Assembly: GCA_905210055.1 (NCBI GenBank)
Contig: CAJLVH010000036.1
Location: forward strand, 1-13,420
From: an uncultured Enorma sp.
GTDB taxonomy: Bacteria > Actinomycetota > Coriobacteriia > Coriobacteriales > Coriobacteriaceae
DNA: 13,420 nucleotides
Direction: 5' to 3'
Position 1 is the stretch's first letter; the number at the start of each line of letters is the position of its first letter. Both the position numbers and the translations under genes were made by a program. Positions 5,671 to 13,062 of this stretch are shown here, piece after piece. Below the pieces are notes generated by a model, which was given only the letters and a program-made list of their open reading frames with translations, ran no database searches and was not told where the DNA came from.

Positions 5671-8232
5671 ATGATGACGAAACGGGTGGAGCGCGCCGTC
5701 ATCGCACTTGCCGCCGCGCTGCTCGTCGCGCTGTTCGGCTTCTCGCCGAAGAGTGTATGGGCGGCCGGGAAGGACGTGGCGCAGATTGGCGATACGACGT
5801 ATGAAACGGTCCAGGCCGCGATCGATTCGGTCGAGCCGGGTTCGCCTGCCACGATCGAGCTGCTTGCGGACGTTACCGACGCGGAGCAGATGATGTTTGT
5901 AAAGCCGCAGGTCAACATCACCGTCGATTTGGCCGGCTTCACCTATGCGGCTTCGGCAGAAGAGGCTGTGCATATCGATGCCGCGGACGTGACGCTGACG
6001 CTCAAGAACGGCACGATCACCAACAACGCTGAGGGCGACTACAGCGACGGCCTGTACGCCTTCGCCAAGAGCAACAACCTCAACCTCACGCTCGACGGCG
6101 TCACGCTGTCCTCGCGCACCCAGACGCTCGCCGTCCAGGGGATGACGTCGAACTCCAACGTGACGATTCGCAACAGCGCTCTCTCCAGCGAGGAGGAGCT
6201 CGGCATCTACTATCCGCCCAAGTCAGGCACGCTCACCATCGAAGGCAGCTCGATCACCGGCACGACGGGCATCGTGCTCAAGGGCAGCACCCTCGTGGTG
6301 AAGGACGGCTCGATGATTCACGGCACCGGCAAGAACAAGGTTCCGGATGGCTACTACACGGGCACCATCGGCGGCGATGGTTTCAACGACACGGGCGACG
6401 CCCTGTACGTCGAGAGCGGTTACAACGATCGCCCCATCGTCGTGGATATCCAGGGCGGCAACTTCAAGAGCAATCAGGCCTTAGCGGTGCGCTTCTACCA
6501 GAAGGAAGGCGAGCAGACCGATCACGAGCGCACGGTCGAGATCTCCGGTGGCACGTTCTCGAGCAGAGTTGATGCGTTCCTGGTCGAGGGCGTCACGCAG
6601 GACGAGCACGGCGTCGTCGTGGAGCTTCCGGACGTCGCCACCGTCAACGGTGTGGGCTACCAGTCCTTCGAGGAGGCGGTCGCTGCGGCTCAAGATGGCC
6701 AGACGGTGACGCTGCTCGCGGACACCTCGACCGACCCGCTGACAATCGACAAGGGCATCACGCTCGACCTCGGCGGCCACACGCTCTCGCTTACGGGCAA
6801 GGAGAAGCAGGACGACGCCGCCCTTACCTTCACGAGTGGCACGAGCACCATCAAGAACGGCACCATCGTCGACACCTGCCAGATTGCGCGCACGTTCGCC
6901 GTCGTGATTACCGGCCAGGGCACTGCGCTCACCATGGAGGACGCGACCCTCACGGTTCAGGTTCCGAAGTCGGGAGACGGCTACGGCATGCGCGTGCTGG
7001 ACGGCGCCGAGCTCACGCTCAATGCCGGCGCGGTCGTCAACAGCGCACCCGTCTCCGGTAACACCGGCTACATCTACGGCATCAACGTCTACGGCAACGG
7101 TCACGGCGCCGCCTTCGACGAGGCGACCGCCTCCAAGCTCACGGTGAACGAGGGCGCCACCGTCGAGGCCTATGCCTTCGCGGTGAGCGGTAACGGCGAC
7201 GGCACGAAGGACAACACGCTCATCACCATCAACGGCGGCACGCTCGTGAGCGAGGCTGGTCCGGCAATCTACCACCCGCAGTACGGCAAGCTCGTTATCA
7301 ACGGCGGCACGCTCGATGGTTGCAGCGGCGTTGAGATCCGTGCCGGCGAGCTCACCGTCAACGGCGGCACCATCAAGGGCGATACCAGCAAGACCATCGT
7401 CTATCGCAAGGACCAAATCGGCGGCAGCAACTCCGTGGACGGCGGCGGCATCATCGTTGCGCAGCACTCCACCAAGCTGCCCGTGAAGGTGACCGTTAAC
7501 GGCGGCACCATCGAGGCCAACACGGCCTTCATCCAGCACAACGTCATGGGCAACGATCAGGCGTCCATCGATAAGATCGAGATGTCCATCACCGGCGGCG
7601 AGTTCGTGGGCGCCCTGCGCTCGGATAACTTCAAGGACGCGGACGACAAGGGCTTCGTCTCCGGCGGATCGTTCAGCGACCGTGCGGTCGGAGACTACCT
7701 CGCGCCCGACGCTGCGGTGGCCGTGAACGGCGGCGAGACGCCCTACGACATCTTCCCCTCCACGGACGAGGCCCTTGAAAACGGCGGCGCGCACACCGTC
7801 GTTGACAGGCAGGGAAACACCTGGGTGTTTGCCGACAAGGACGCCGCTTCCAGCTTTGCTGGCGAGAACGGCTCCACGGTCAAGACCGTCACGCACACGG
7901 TGACTTTTGACGACTGCCTCCCCACGACGGCGAATACGGTCGTCAAGGTCGAGAACGGCACAACCGTTGCACGGCCCGCCGAGCCGGTTTGCGCGGGCTG
8001 GACGTTCGAGGGATGGTACGCCGACGCGAGCCTCACCACCCCGTATGATTTCAGCGCGCCGGTGACCGGGGACATCACGCTGTATGCCAAGTGGAGCAAG
8101 GACGCCCCCTCCATCTCCGGCGAAGAGGAGCCCCAGCCTCCCGCAGATGAGACGCTCACGAGTACCGGCGACATGGTTCCGCTTGTGACCGCGGTGATCG
8201 CGGCCGCGGGGGCGCGATGCGCCGCCGCATGA
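5671..8232 (+). CDS. Secreted beta-helix surface protein with InlB-type repeat and degenerate sorting signal
   Basis: 853 residues. A Sec signal peptide spans about residues 1-32: basic MMTKR, a hydrophobic core, and a cleavage region at VWA-A. Two similar modules begin near 37 and 323, each with an IGxTxY/VNGVGY-type opening, an 'AAIDS/AAVAAAQDG' helix and a DLxG strand. They lead into many short beta-strand turns of the form LTVNGGTI or ITINGGTL, as in right-handed beta-helix (pectin-lyase-like) adhesins. Residues 741-808 form an InlB B-repeat (Listeria-Bacteroides repeat) ending GDITLYAKW. A Pro/Glu-rich linker and LTSTGD (829-834) with a hydrophobic stretch follow, resembling an LPXTG sorting signal. 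The frame is open back to an ATG at 5470, but the start at 5671 has AAGGGA 7 bases upstream and places the signal peptide at the N-terminus. Probably a wall-attached adhesin or antigen; the ligand is unknown. The final residues GARCAAA look frameshifted (see findings). Confidence 0.85.
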   Translation: MMTKRVERAVIALAAALLVALFGFSPKSVWAAGKDVAQIGDTTYETVQAAIDSVEPGSPATIELLADVTDAEQMMFVKPQVNITVDLAGFTYAASAEEAVHIDAADVTLTLKNGTITNNAEGDYSDGLYAFAKSNNLNLTLDGVTLSSRTQTLAVQGMTSNSNVTIRNSALSSEEELGIYYPPKSGTLTIEGSSITGTTGIVLKGSTLVVKDGSMIHGTGKNKVPDGYYTGTIGGDGFNDTGDALYVESGYNDRPIVVDIQGGNFKSNQALAVRFYQKEGEQTDHERTVEISGGTFSSRVDAFLVEGVTQDEHGVVVELPDVATVNGVGYQSFEEAVAAAQDGQTVTLLADTSTDPLTIDKGITLDLGGHTLSLTGKEKQDDAALTFTSGTSTIKNGTIVDTCQIARTFAVVITGQGTALTMEDATLTVQVPKSGDGYGMRVLDGAELTLNAGAVVNSAPVSGNTGYIYGINVYGNGHGAAFDEATASKLTVNEGATVEAYAFAVSGNGDGTKDNTLITINGGTLVSEAGPAIYHPQYGKLVINGGTLDGCSGVEIRAGELTVNGGTIKGDTSKTIVYRKDQIGGSNSVDGGGIIVAQHSTKLPVKVTVNGGTIEANTAFIQHNVMGNDQASIDKIEMSITGGEFVGALRSDNFKDADDKGFVSGGSFSDRAVGDYLAPDAAVAVNGGETPYDIFPSTDEALENGGAHTVVDRQGNTWVFADKDAASSFAGENGSTVKTVTHTVTFDDCLPTTANTVVKVENGTTVARPAEPVCAGWTFEGWYADASLTTPYDFSAPVTGDITLYAKWSKDAPSISGEEEPQPPADETLTSTGDMVPLVTAVIAAAGARCAAA
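8208..8212 (+). repeat. G5 tract at a probable frameshift in the anchor region
   Basis: Five G near the 3' end of the surface gene. In the present frame the protein ends GARCAAA at 8229. With six G the end would read GGAMRRRMR and stop at 8235-8237, giving the hydrophobic-then-basic tail expected of a sortase substrate. Confidence 0.6.
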
Positions 8233-8275
8233 GGTAGCGCTCGCTTGCACCGGTGCGCACGCGCGAAGGAGAGCG

Positions 8276-8303
8276 ACGGGGCGGCTTCGGCCGCCCCGTT
8301 TTT
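8276..8303 (+). terminator. Terminator of the surface protein gene
   Basis: ACGGGGCGGC (8276-8285) pairs perfectly with GCCGCCCCGT (8290-8299) around a TTCG tetraloop, followed by three TTTTTC units to 8316. It also isolates purB from upstream transcription. The rest of the gap, to 8484, holds only the purB promoter region and a palindrome GCACCGGTGC at 8247-8256. Confidence 0.93.
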
Positions 8304-8420
8304 CTTTTTCTTTTTCACCGCCGATCCATCCGATCCCCATCAGGCTCCGTCGCGGCCGCCGTCACGGCGCGCCCCTCATCCATACTTTGCGTGAAATGTC
8401 TGCACGCGCGTGGCCTGCGG

Positions 8421-8426
8421 TAGAAT
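8421..8426 (+). promoter_or_regulatory. Candidate -10 box of purB
   Basis: TAGAAT matches the -10 consensus at 5 of 6 positions, 59 bases before the purB ATG. No good -35 box is found 16-18 bases upstream, so this is only a candidate. Confidence 0.4.
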
Positions 8427-8484
8427 CTGAGGTGAACGAGCACGGCGCGCCGCGCCCGCGCGCCCAGAGCAAAAGGAGCACCGC

Positions 8485-9831
8485 ATGATTGATCGCTACA
8501 CCCGTCCCGAGATGGGTCATATCTTCTCGCTCGAGAACAAGTACCGCATCTGGCAGGAGATCGAGGTGCTGGCTTGCGAGGCGCACGCCGAGATGGACAA
8601 GATCGGCATCACGAAGGAAGAGGCCGCGTGGATCCGCGAGCACGCGGATTTCAACAAGGACGAGGTCGACGCCATCGAGGCCGTGACCAACCACGACGTC
8701 ATCGCCTTTCTCACCAACATGGGCGAGTACATCGACCGCGAGGTTCCCGAGGGCGAGCCCAAGCCGTCGCGCTGGGTTCACTTCGGCATGACGTCCTCCG
8801 ACCTCGGCGACACCGCCCTCTGCTATCAGCTCGTCCAGGCCACGGACATCCTCATCGAGGATTGCCGCAAACTCGGCGAGATCTGCCTCCGCCGCGCCTT
8901 CGAGGAGCGCGACACCCTCTGCGTGGGGCGCACCCACGGTATCCATGCCGAGCCCATGACCTTCGGCATGAAGTTCGGCAGCTGGGCGTGGGAGCTCAAG
9001 CGCGATTACGACCGCCTCAAGGATGCCCGCGCGAACGTGGCCTTCGGCGCCATCTCCGGCGCGGTGGGCACCTACTCCTCCATCGACCCGTTCGTCGAGG
9101 AGTACGTCTGCGAGAACCTGGGCCTCGTGCACGACCCGCTGTCCACGCAGGTCATCTCCCGCGACCACCACGCCTACCTCGCCGGTGTGCTCGCTACCGT
9201 CGCCGCCACGTGCGAGCGCATTGCCACGGAGATCCGCAACCTCCAGAAGACCGATACCCTCGAGGCCGAGGAGCCGTTCCGCAAGGGGCAAAAGGGCAGC
9301 TCCGCCATGCCGCACAAGCGCAACCCCATCACCGTGGAAAAGGTCTGCGGCCTCTCGCGCGTGGTGAAGGCCAACGCGCAGGTCGCCTTCGACAACGTGG
9401 CGCTCTGGCACGAGCGCGACATCTCGCACTCCTCCGCCGAGCGCGTGGCGCAGGCCGACAGCTTCATCGCGCTCGACCACATGTTCCAGTGCCTCACGCG
9501 CATCGTGGACGGGCTCATCCTCTACCCGGCGCAGATGCTCGCCAACCTCAACAAGACGCGCGGGCTCATCTACTCCTCCAAGGTGCTCCTCGCCCTCGTC
9601 GAGACCGGCATCACGCGCGAGGAGGCCTACGCCATCGTGCAGGAGAACGCCATGGCCACGTGGCGCGAGGTGCAGCAGTGCGCGGGCGGCACCACGTTCC
9701 GCGAGAAGCTCGAGGCGGATCCGCGTTGCACCGTGTCTGCCGACGAGCTGGACAAGATCTTCGACCCGCGTGCCTTCCTCACGCGCGCTGGCGTGGTGTT
9801 CGATCGCCTCGAGCAGCTGAGCTTCGAATAG
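8485..9831 (+). CDS. purB: Adenylosuccinate lyase
   Basis: Cleaves fumarate from SAICAR to give AICAR and from adenylosuccinate to give AMP, so it acts both in de novo purine synthesis and in AMP formation. 448 residues, all-helical fumarase/aspartase superfamily, a homotetramer in relatives. The three conserved regions are visible: TSSDLGD at 103-109, GRTHGIHAEP at 148-157 with the conserved His151, and the lyase signature GSSAMPHKRNP at 271-281 with the mobile-loop serines. ATG at 8485 has AAAAGGAG at 8471-8478, 6 bases upstream. It has its own gap upstream behind a terminator, and purE lies 3.2 kb away on the same strand. Two T-less dyads follow before the next gene. Confidence 0.97.
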   Translation: MIDRYTRPEMGHIFSLENKYRIWQEIEVLACEAHAEMDKIGITKEEAAWIREHADFNKDEVDAIEAVTNHDVIAFLTNMGEYIDREVPEGEPKPSRWVHFGMTSSDLGDTALCYQLVQATDILIEDCRKLGEICLRRAFEERDTLCVGRTHGIHAEPMTFGMKFGSWAWELKRDYDRLKDARANVAFGAISGAVGTYSSIDPFVEEYVCENLGLVHDPLSTQVISRDHHAYLAGVLATVAATCERIATEIRNLQKTDTLEAEEPFRKGQKGSSAMPHKRNPITVEKVCGLSRVVKANAQVAFDNVALWHERDISHSSAERVAQADSFIALDHMFQCLTRIVDGLILYPAQMLANLNKTRGLIYSSKVLLALVETGITREEAYAIVQENAMATWREVQQCAGGTTFREKLEADPRCTVSADELDKIFDPRAFLTRAGVVFDRLEQLSFE

Positions 9832-9840
9832 GCGATTACC

Positions 9841-9881
9841 GATGGGTTGGTTGGAACGAGTGCGCTCTCAGCCAACCCATC
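9841..9881. repeat. 10-bp inverted repeat after purB
   Basis: GATGGGTTGG (9841-9850) and CCAACCCATC (9872-9881) pair perfectly around a 21-base loop, starting 10 bases past the purB stop. There is no T-run, so intrinsic termination is doubtful. The hairpin may mark the 3' end of the purB message or attenuate readthrough. Confidence 0.55.
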
Positions 9882-9897
9882 TCAAGACGACCCATTG

Positions 9898-9945
9898 AAA
9901 CCCGGCTTGAATGAGTCATCGAAGGGTCATGTTCAACCCGGGTTT
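9898..9945. repeat. 14-bp imperfect inverted repeat before the TSCPD gene
   Basis: Positions 9898-9911 (AAACCCGGCTTGAA) and 9932-9945 (TTCAACCCGGGTTT) pair with a single mismatch around a 20-base loop. It ends 8 bases before the ribosome site GGAAAGGA (9953-9960) of the next gene. It could be a 5'-UTR hairpin, an operator, or a terminator lacking a T-run. Confidence 0.55.
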
Positions 9946-9965
9946 GCAAGGTGGAAAGGATTTCC

Positions 9966-10232
9966 ATGGTTTCAATCGACTTTACGCCGCGCGGCGTGTG
10001 CTCGAAGAACATCCATGTCGAACTCGACGACACGGGCGAGATCATCGAGAGCGTCGCGTTCACCGGTGGCTGCAACGGCAACCTCAAAGCGGTGAGCAAG
10101 CTCGTCGCCGGGCATCCTGTGAGCGAGGTCACGCAGATCCTGCGCGGCAACACCTGTGGTCCGCGTAAGACGTCCTGCGCCGACCAGCTGTGCTGCGCCC
10201 TCGATGCGGCGCAGGAGCAGGCGAAGGCGTAG
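9966..10232 (+). CDS. TIGR03905-type TSCPD-domain protein
   Basis: 88 residues, cytoplasmic. It resembles the TSCPD domain, found alone in small proteins and at the C-terminus of B12-dependent ribonucleotide reductases. Conserved cysteines are Cys12 (GVCSKN), Cys36 (GGCNGN), Cys64 (NTCGPR), Cys71 in TSCAD and Cys76/Cys77. A metal-binding or redox role is plausible but the function of the stand-alone family is not established. The start is ATG 9966 with GGAAAGGA 5 bases upstream; a GTG at 9951 in the same frame lies within the ribosome site and is less likely. The stop is 3 bases before the ATG of the lipoprotein gene, so the two are very probably cotranscribed. Confidence 0.88.
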   Translation: MVSIDFTPRGVCSKNIHVELDDTGEIIESVAFTGGCNGNLKAVSKLVAGHPVSEVTQILRGNTCGPRKTSCADQLCCALDAAQEQAKA

Positions 10233-10235
10233 CGC

Positions 10236-11444
10236 ATGATCTTTGATCGCAACATCTCGCGCCGCTCGTTCACGATCGGGTCCATCGCTGCGGCAGGCGC
10301 CGGCATGGCGGCGATTTCACTCACCTCGTGCTCTTCGGACAACCGTCCCTCTACCGGAGAGCCGCAGGTGGTGACCGACAGCTCGCTCATGGTCAACGTG
10401 CTCGACGGCGATTACGAGTACACGGATAGCACGCTTGCCTCGAGCGCGGCTTGGCTGCTTCCCCTCGGCACGGTGCTCTTCCATGGCGGCGGCTGCACCT
10501 GGGCGGCGGCGATGCTCACGCCGGAGTCCGTGTCGCACATCAATACGCTCGGCGTGTTGAGCCTTGCAAGCGGAAACCTCTCCACCGTGAAAGAGGAGCC
10601 AACGCAGGGCACGACGTACACGTATTTCGATGTTCGGTGCTCGGATACGGTGATGGCGTGGATCGAGATCAACTACATAGACCGCTCTTGGGTGCTCTTC
10701 GGCCAGGGACTTTCGAATGGCACGCTCACGGGCTCGCCGGTGAAACTCGATGAAGGCGACGCCGATTGGGAGCCGCCGCGCATCACAGCATGGCAAGACA
10801 GCATCGTCTGGCAGAAGATGCCGCTTTCGACGGGCTCGAAGTCCGGTGAGTCTTCGCATTGCTACATCTGGACGCTCGGCTCCGATGAGGGCGTGGACAT
10901 CTGGGAATCGCACGGTAGGTTCGCGACGACGCCGCGTGTCTCGGAAAACCTGCTCACCATCACCCCCCGCGTCCACGAGGACGAGGGCGTGTACTACGGC
11001 CTTACGGCGCTCGACCTTACCACGGAGGAATTCGACCAGGTGGATCAGCTCGTGATGCCGAGTCGCGTCTCCCCGCTCGATGCAGAGTACCTCAACGGGA
11101 CGTTCGCGTTTTCGGTCGAGGCATCCTACGACGGCGCGGGCAACCTCGGCAACATGGGCTCGTACTTCGGCGTCGCCGGCGGACCGTTCACCTATGTGCG
11201 CCGCGAGCCGTTGTCGCAGATCACGGGAAACGGCAGCACGTACCTCGTCAAGTCGCAGTCGTCGCACCTCATCATCGATACCGAGGCGCAGACCTATGGT
11301 GCCCTCTATTCGCCCGATCGTTCGATCCAATACGGCGACTTCCCGGCTACCGAGGGTCTTTCGAGCCAGGTGCTCACCTTCGCTACGGTGCGCAGCGCCT
11401 CCGGCGTTCCCGAGGGCGTGCAGGCGCGCGTGTTCCAGTTGTAA
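10236..11444 (+). CDS. Tat-exported lipoprotein of unknown function
   Basis: 402 residues. The N-terminus carries a twin-arginine motif SRRSFT (residues 8-13), a hydrophobic Ala/Gly core and a lipobox LTSC with Cys32. Export folded by Tat followed by lipid anchoring on the outer face of the membrane is therefore expected. The mature part is beta-rich with repeated strand-turn blocks such as ITAWQDSIVWQKM, suggestive of a beta-propeller. This fold is inference, and no catalytic motif is recognised. The ribosome site is weak and lies within the end of the TSCPD gene, so translation is probably coupled. The gene converges on the acetyltransferase gene. In the 122-base gap there is only a weak hairpin CATCT/AGATG at 11512-11526, and no clear terminator for either gene. 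Confidence 0.8.
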   Translation: MIFDRNISRRSFTIGSIAAAGAGMAAISLTSCSSDNRPSTGEPQVVTDSSLMVNVLDGDYEYTDSTLASSAAWLLPLGTVLFHGGGCTWAAAMLTPESVSHINTLGVLSLASGNLSTVKEEPTQGTTYTYFDVRCSDTVMAWIEINYIDRSWVLFGQGLSNGTLTGSPVKLDEGDADWEPPRITAWQDSIVWQKMPLSTGSKSGESSHCYIWTLGSDEGVDIWESHGRFATTPRVSENLLTITPRVHEDEGVYYGLTALDLTTEEFDQVDQLVMPSRVSPLDAEYLNGTFAFSVEASYDGAGNLGNMGSYFGVAGGPFTYVRREPLSQITGNGSTYLVKSQSSHLIIDTEAQTYGALYSPDRSIQYGDFPATEGLSSQVLTFATVRSASGVPEGVQARVFQL

Positions 11445-11566
11445 TCTGTCGCGGTGGCGCAATCTGATGAACGTGCGCGTTTGATGCTTGAGGGGTATGG
11501 TGTGCAGCCTCATCTATTACAGATGCGGATGCGCTACTCGGTTGCCTTCGATGCCGTTGCCAAGTA

Positions 11567-12160
11567 TCACTTCTTATGCAGGCGGGCGTTTGCCGCGGCG
11601 AGGATGCGCGCCGTCTCCGCCGCACTCGCAGGACGGCGCGGCGCGGGGCGGGCGGGGAGTTCGGCCAGCTGCTTCTCCATCCACGTCACGTCGAGCCAGC
11701 GGCCCAACTTATACCCACAAGCGTGGTGCTCGCCGCACACCGCATAGCCATGTTTCGCGTGAAACGCCACGGATGCCTCGTTGCTCGACGTGATGCATGC
11801 CTCGCTCATGACGACGCCTTGGGCACGCATGAGTTCCTCGAGCGCATCGAGCAGTACGGAACCCAACCCGCATCCTTGGTGTTCGGGCGCGAGGTAGATC
11901 GAGATCTCGGACGCCCAATCATATGCGGGGCGCTCCCTAAACGAACCGTTGTAGGCGAAGCCGACTACCCGTGAGGATGCCTCGTCGACCGCGACGAGAA
12001 AGGTCGAATGCTCGAGCTTCTGTCGTATACGCGCCTCGTATTCCTCGACGCTCGGTACGGAAATCTCGAAACTCACGTTTGTATGCTCGACGAATGGCGC
12101 ATAGACCGCCAGGACCGCGGGGGCATCGGCAGGTGTCGCAGTGCGGATATAATATGTCAT
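11567..12160 (-). CDS. GNAT acetyltransferase, phosphinothricin/methionine-sulfoximine acetyltransferase type
   Basis: 197 residues, cytoplasmic. It begins YIRTATPADAPAVLAVY and has the pattern of the PAT/Bar/MnaT group: VSFE near 29-32, GFAYNGSFRERPAYDWASE at 67-85, the acetyl-CoA loop HQGCGLG at 94-100, SSNEASVAFHAKHGY and a terminal GRWLDVTWMEKQL. Family members acetylate the amino group of glutamate analogues such as phosphinothricin or methionine sulfoximine, often as detoxification or metabolite repair; the true substrate here is unknown. A tail of about 25 Ala/Pro/Arg-rich residues follows the domain. The start is ATG at 12160 with GGAGGA (12165-12170). The frame remains open far upstream, but that is a shadow of the response-regulator gene. 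It is divergent from the two-component operon. Confidence 0.87.
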   Translation of the reverse strand: MTYYIRTATPADAPAVLAVYAPFVEHTNVSFEISVPSVEEYEARIRQKLEHSTFLVAVDEASSRVVGFAYNGSFRERPAYDWASEISIYLAPEHQGCGLGSVLLDALEELMRAQGVVMSEACITSSNEASVAFHAKHGYAVCGEHHACGYKLGRWLDVTWMEKQLAELPARPAPRRPASAAETARILAAANARLHKK

Positions 12161-12230
12161 GGCGTCCTCCGGAAAGAATGTGCGTGACATGGAGATAATA
12201 AGCGCAGGGTGCCACCGGCGACCGACTAAA

Positions 12231-12244
12231 GCCCGCCAGCGGGC
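12231..12244. repeat. Short GC dyad between the acetyltransferase and regulator genes
   Basis: GCCCGC (12231-12236) and GCGGGC (12239-12244) lie in the divergent promoter region, a few bases upstream of the probable -35 region of the regulator gene. It has no T-run. It could be an operator but there is nothing to name its protein. Confidence 0.35.
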
Positions 12245-12252
12245 GTCGTCTA

Positions 12253-12282
12253 CGCACAGTGTAGCTCCATATACGCTACAAT
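12253..12282 (+). promoter_or_regulatory. Probable promoter of the two-component operon
   Basis: A -10 box TACAAT (12277-12282) matches 5 of 6 consensus bases. CGCACA (12253-12258) is a weak -35 at 18-base spacing. Transcription would start near 12289, giving a leader of about 30 bases. Confidence 0.5.
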
Positions 12283-12319
12283 GTGATGGTTCGATGAAGA
12301 GTGAGAAGGAGGCCTGCTC

Positions 12320-13051
12320 ATGGCTTCGGATGCAAGAAGGATTCTGCTCGTCGAGGACGAGAAGGCGATTCGCGACGCCGTCGCAGCGTATCTCGAGCGC
12401 GAGGGCTATTGGGTCGTGGGCGTCGGCGACGGCCAGTCTGCGGTCGAGGAGTTCGAGAAGCACCAGTTCGACCTCATCGTGCTCGACCTTATGCTCCCCA
12501 AGCTCTCGGGCGAGCGCGTGTGCCGCGCGATTCGCGACACCTCCGATGTGCCGATCATCATGCTCACGGCGAAGGGCGAGGTCGAGGATCGCATCATCGG
12601 CCTCGAACTCGGTGCAGACGACTACCTCATCAAGCCGTTCAGCCCTCGCGAGCTCGTCGCCCGCGTGCGTGCCCTCTTCCGCCGCACGCACCTCGCCGAC
12701 GAGCCCCAGATTGAGGTGCTCGACTTCGGCGACCTGGTCATCGACATCTCCGGCCATAAAATTCTGGTTGAGGGCAAAGAGGTTGACCTCACCGCTTCCG
12801 AGTTCAAGCTCCTCACCACGCTTGCGCGTCACCCCGGTCGCGTGTACAACCGCATGGAGCTCGTCGAGAAGGTGCTCGGCTACGATTTCGAAGGCTACGA
12901 GCGCACGATCGACTCCCATGTGAAGAACCTCCGCGCGAAGCTCGGAGACGACCCCAAGCATCCCAAGTGGCTCTTCACCGTGCACGGTGTGGGCTATCGC
13001 TTCGAGGCGCCGGCGAAGTCTGCAGAGGATAGCGCGCAAGACGCGAAGTAG
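12320..13051 (+). CDS. OmpR/PhoB-family DNA-binding response regulator
   Basis: 243 residues. The receiver domain (residues 7-120) has the acidic pair Glu12/Asp13, phosphoacceptor Asp56 in VLDLMLP, Thr83 in MLTA and Lys105 in IKPF, so all catalytic and switch residues are intact. The C-terminal winged helix (about 135-233) shows VDLTASEFKLLTTLARHPG and the recognition-helix region YERTIDSHVKNLRAKL, ending in the typical GVGYRFE hairpin. It activates or represses promoters after phosphorylation by a partner kinase. ATG 12320 has AAGGAGG at 12306-12312. The next gene begins 11 bases after the stop and looks like its sensor kinase. The target genes and signal cannot be told from sequence. Confidence 0.95.
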   Translation: MASDARRILLVEDEKAIRDAVAAYLEREGYWVVGVGDGQSAVEEFEKHQFDLIVLDLMLPKLSGERVCRAIRDTSDVPIIMLTAKGEVEDRIIGLELGADDYLIKPFSPRELVARVRALFRRTHLADEPQIEVLDFGDLVIDISGHKILVEGKEVDLTASEFKLLTTLARHPGRVYNRMELVEKVLGYDFEGYERTIDSHVKNLRAKLGDDPKHPKWLFTVHGVGYRFEAPAKSAEDSAQDAK

Positions 13052-13062
13052 CGCGATTCCCC

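Noticed and set aside
5294..5674. 126-residue open frame across the tRNA
   Set aside because: It crosses a terminator and a tRNA gene on the other strand and has no protein-like features.
8299..8316. Three tandem TTTTTC units as a variable repeat
   Set aside because: They are the T-tract of a strong terminator in non-coding DNA; three units are too few to claim variability.
6481..8340. 619-residue open frame antisense to the surface protein
   Set aside because: Its start lies past the terminator hairpin, and its composition is the complement of NGGT repeats. It is a shadow.
8362..9914. Long frames overlapping purB on both strands
   Set aside because: They follow from the third-position GC bias of purB; their low-complexity Arg/Ala/His content matches no protein family.
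10317..11513. 398-residue open frame antisense to the lipoprotein
   Set aside because: It is a shadow frame rich in Arg/His with no domain; the + strand frame has a clear Tat signal and lipobox.
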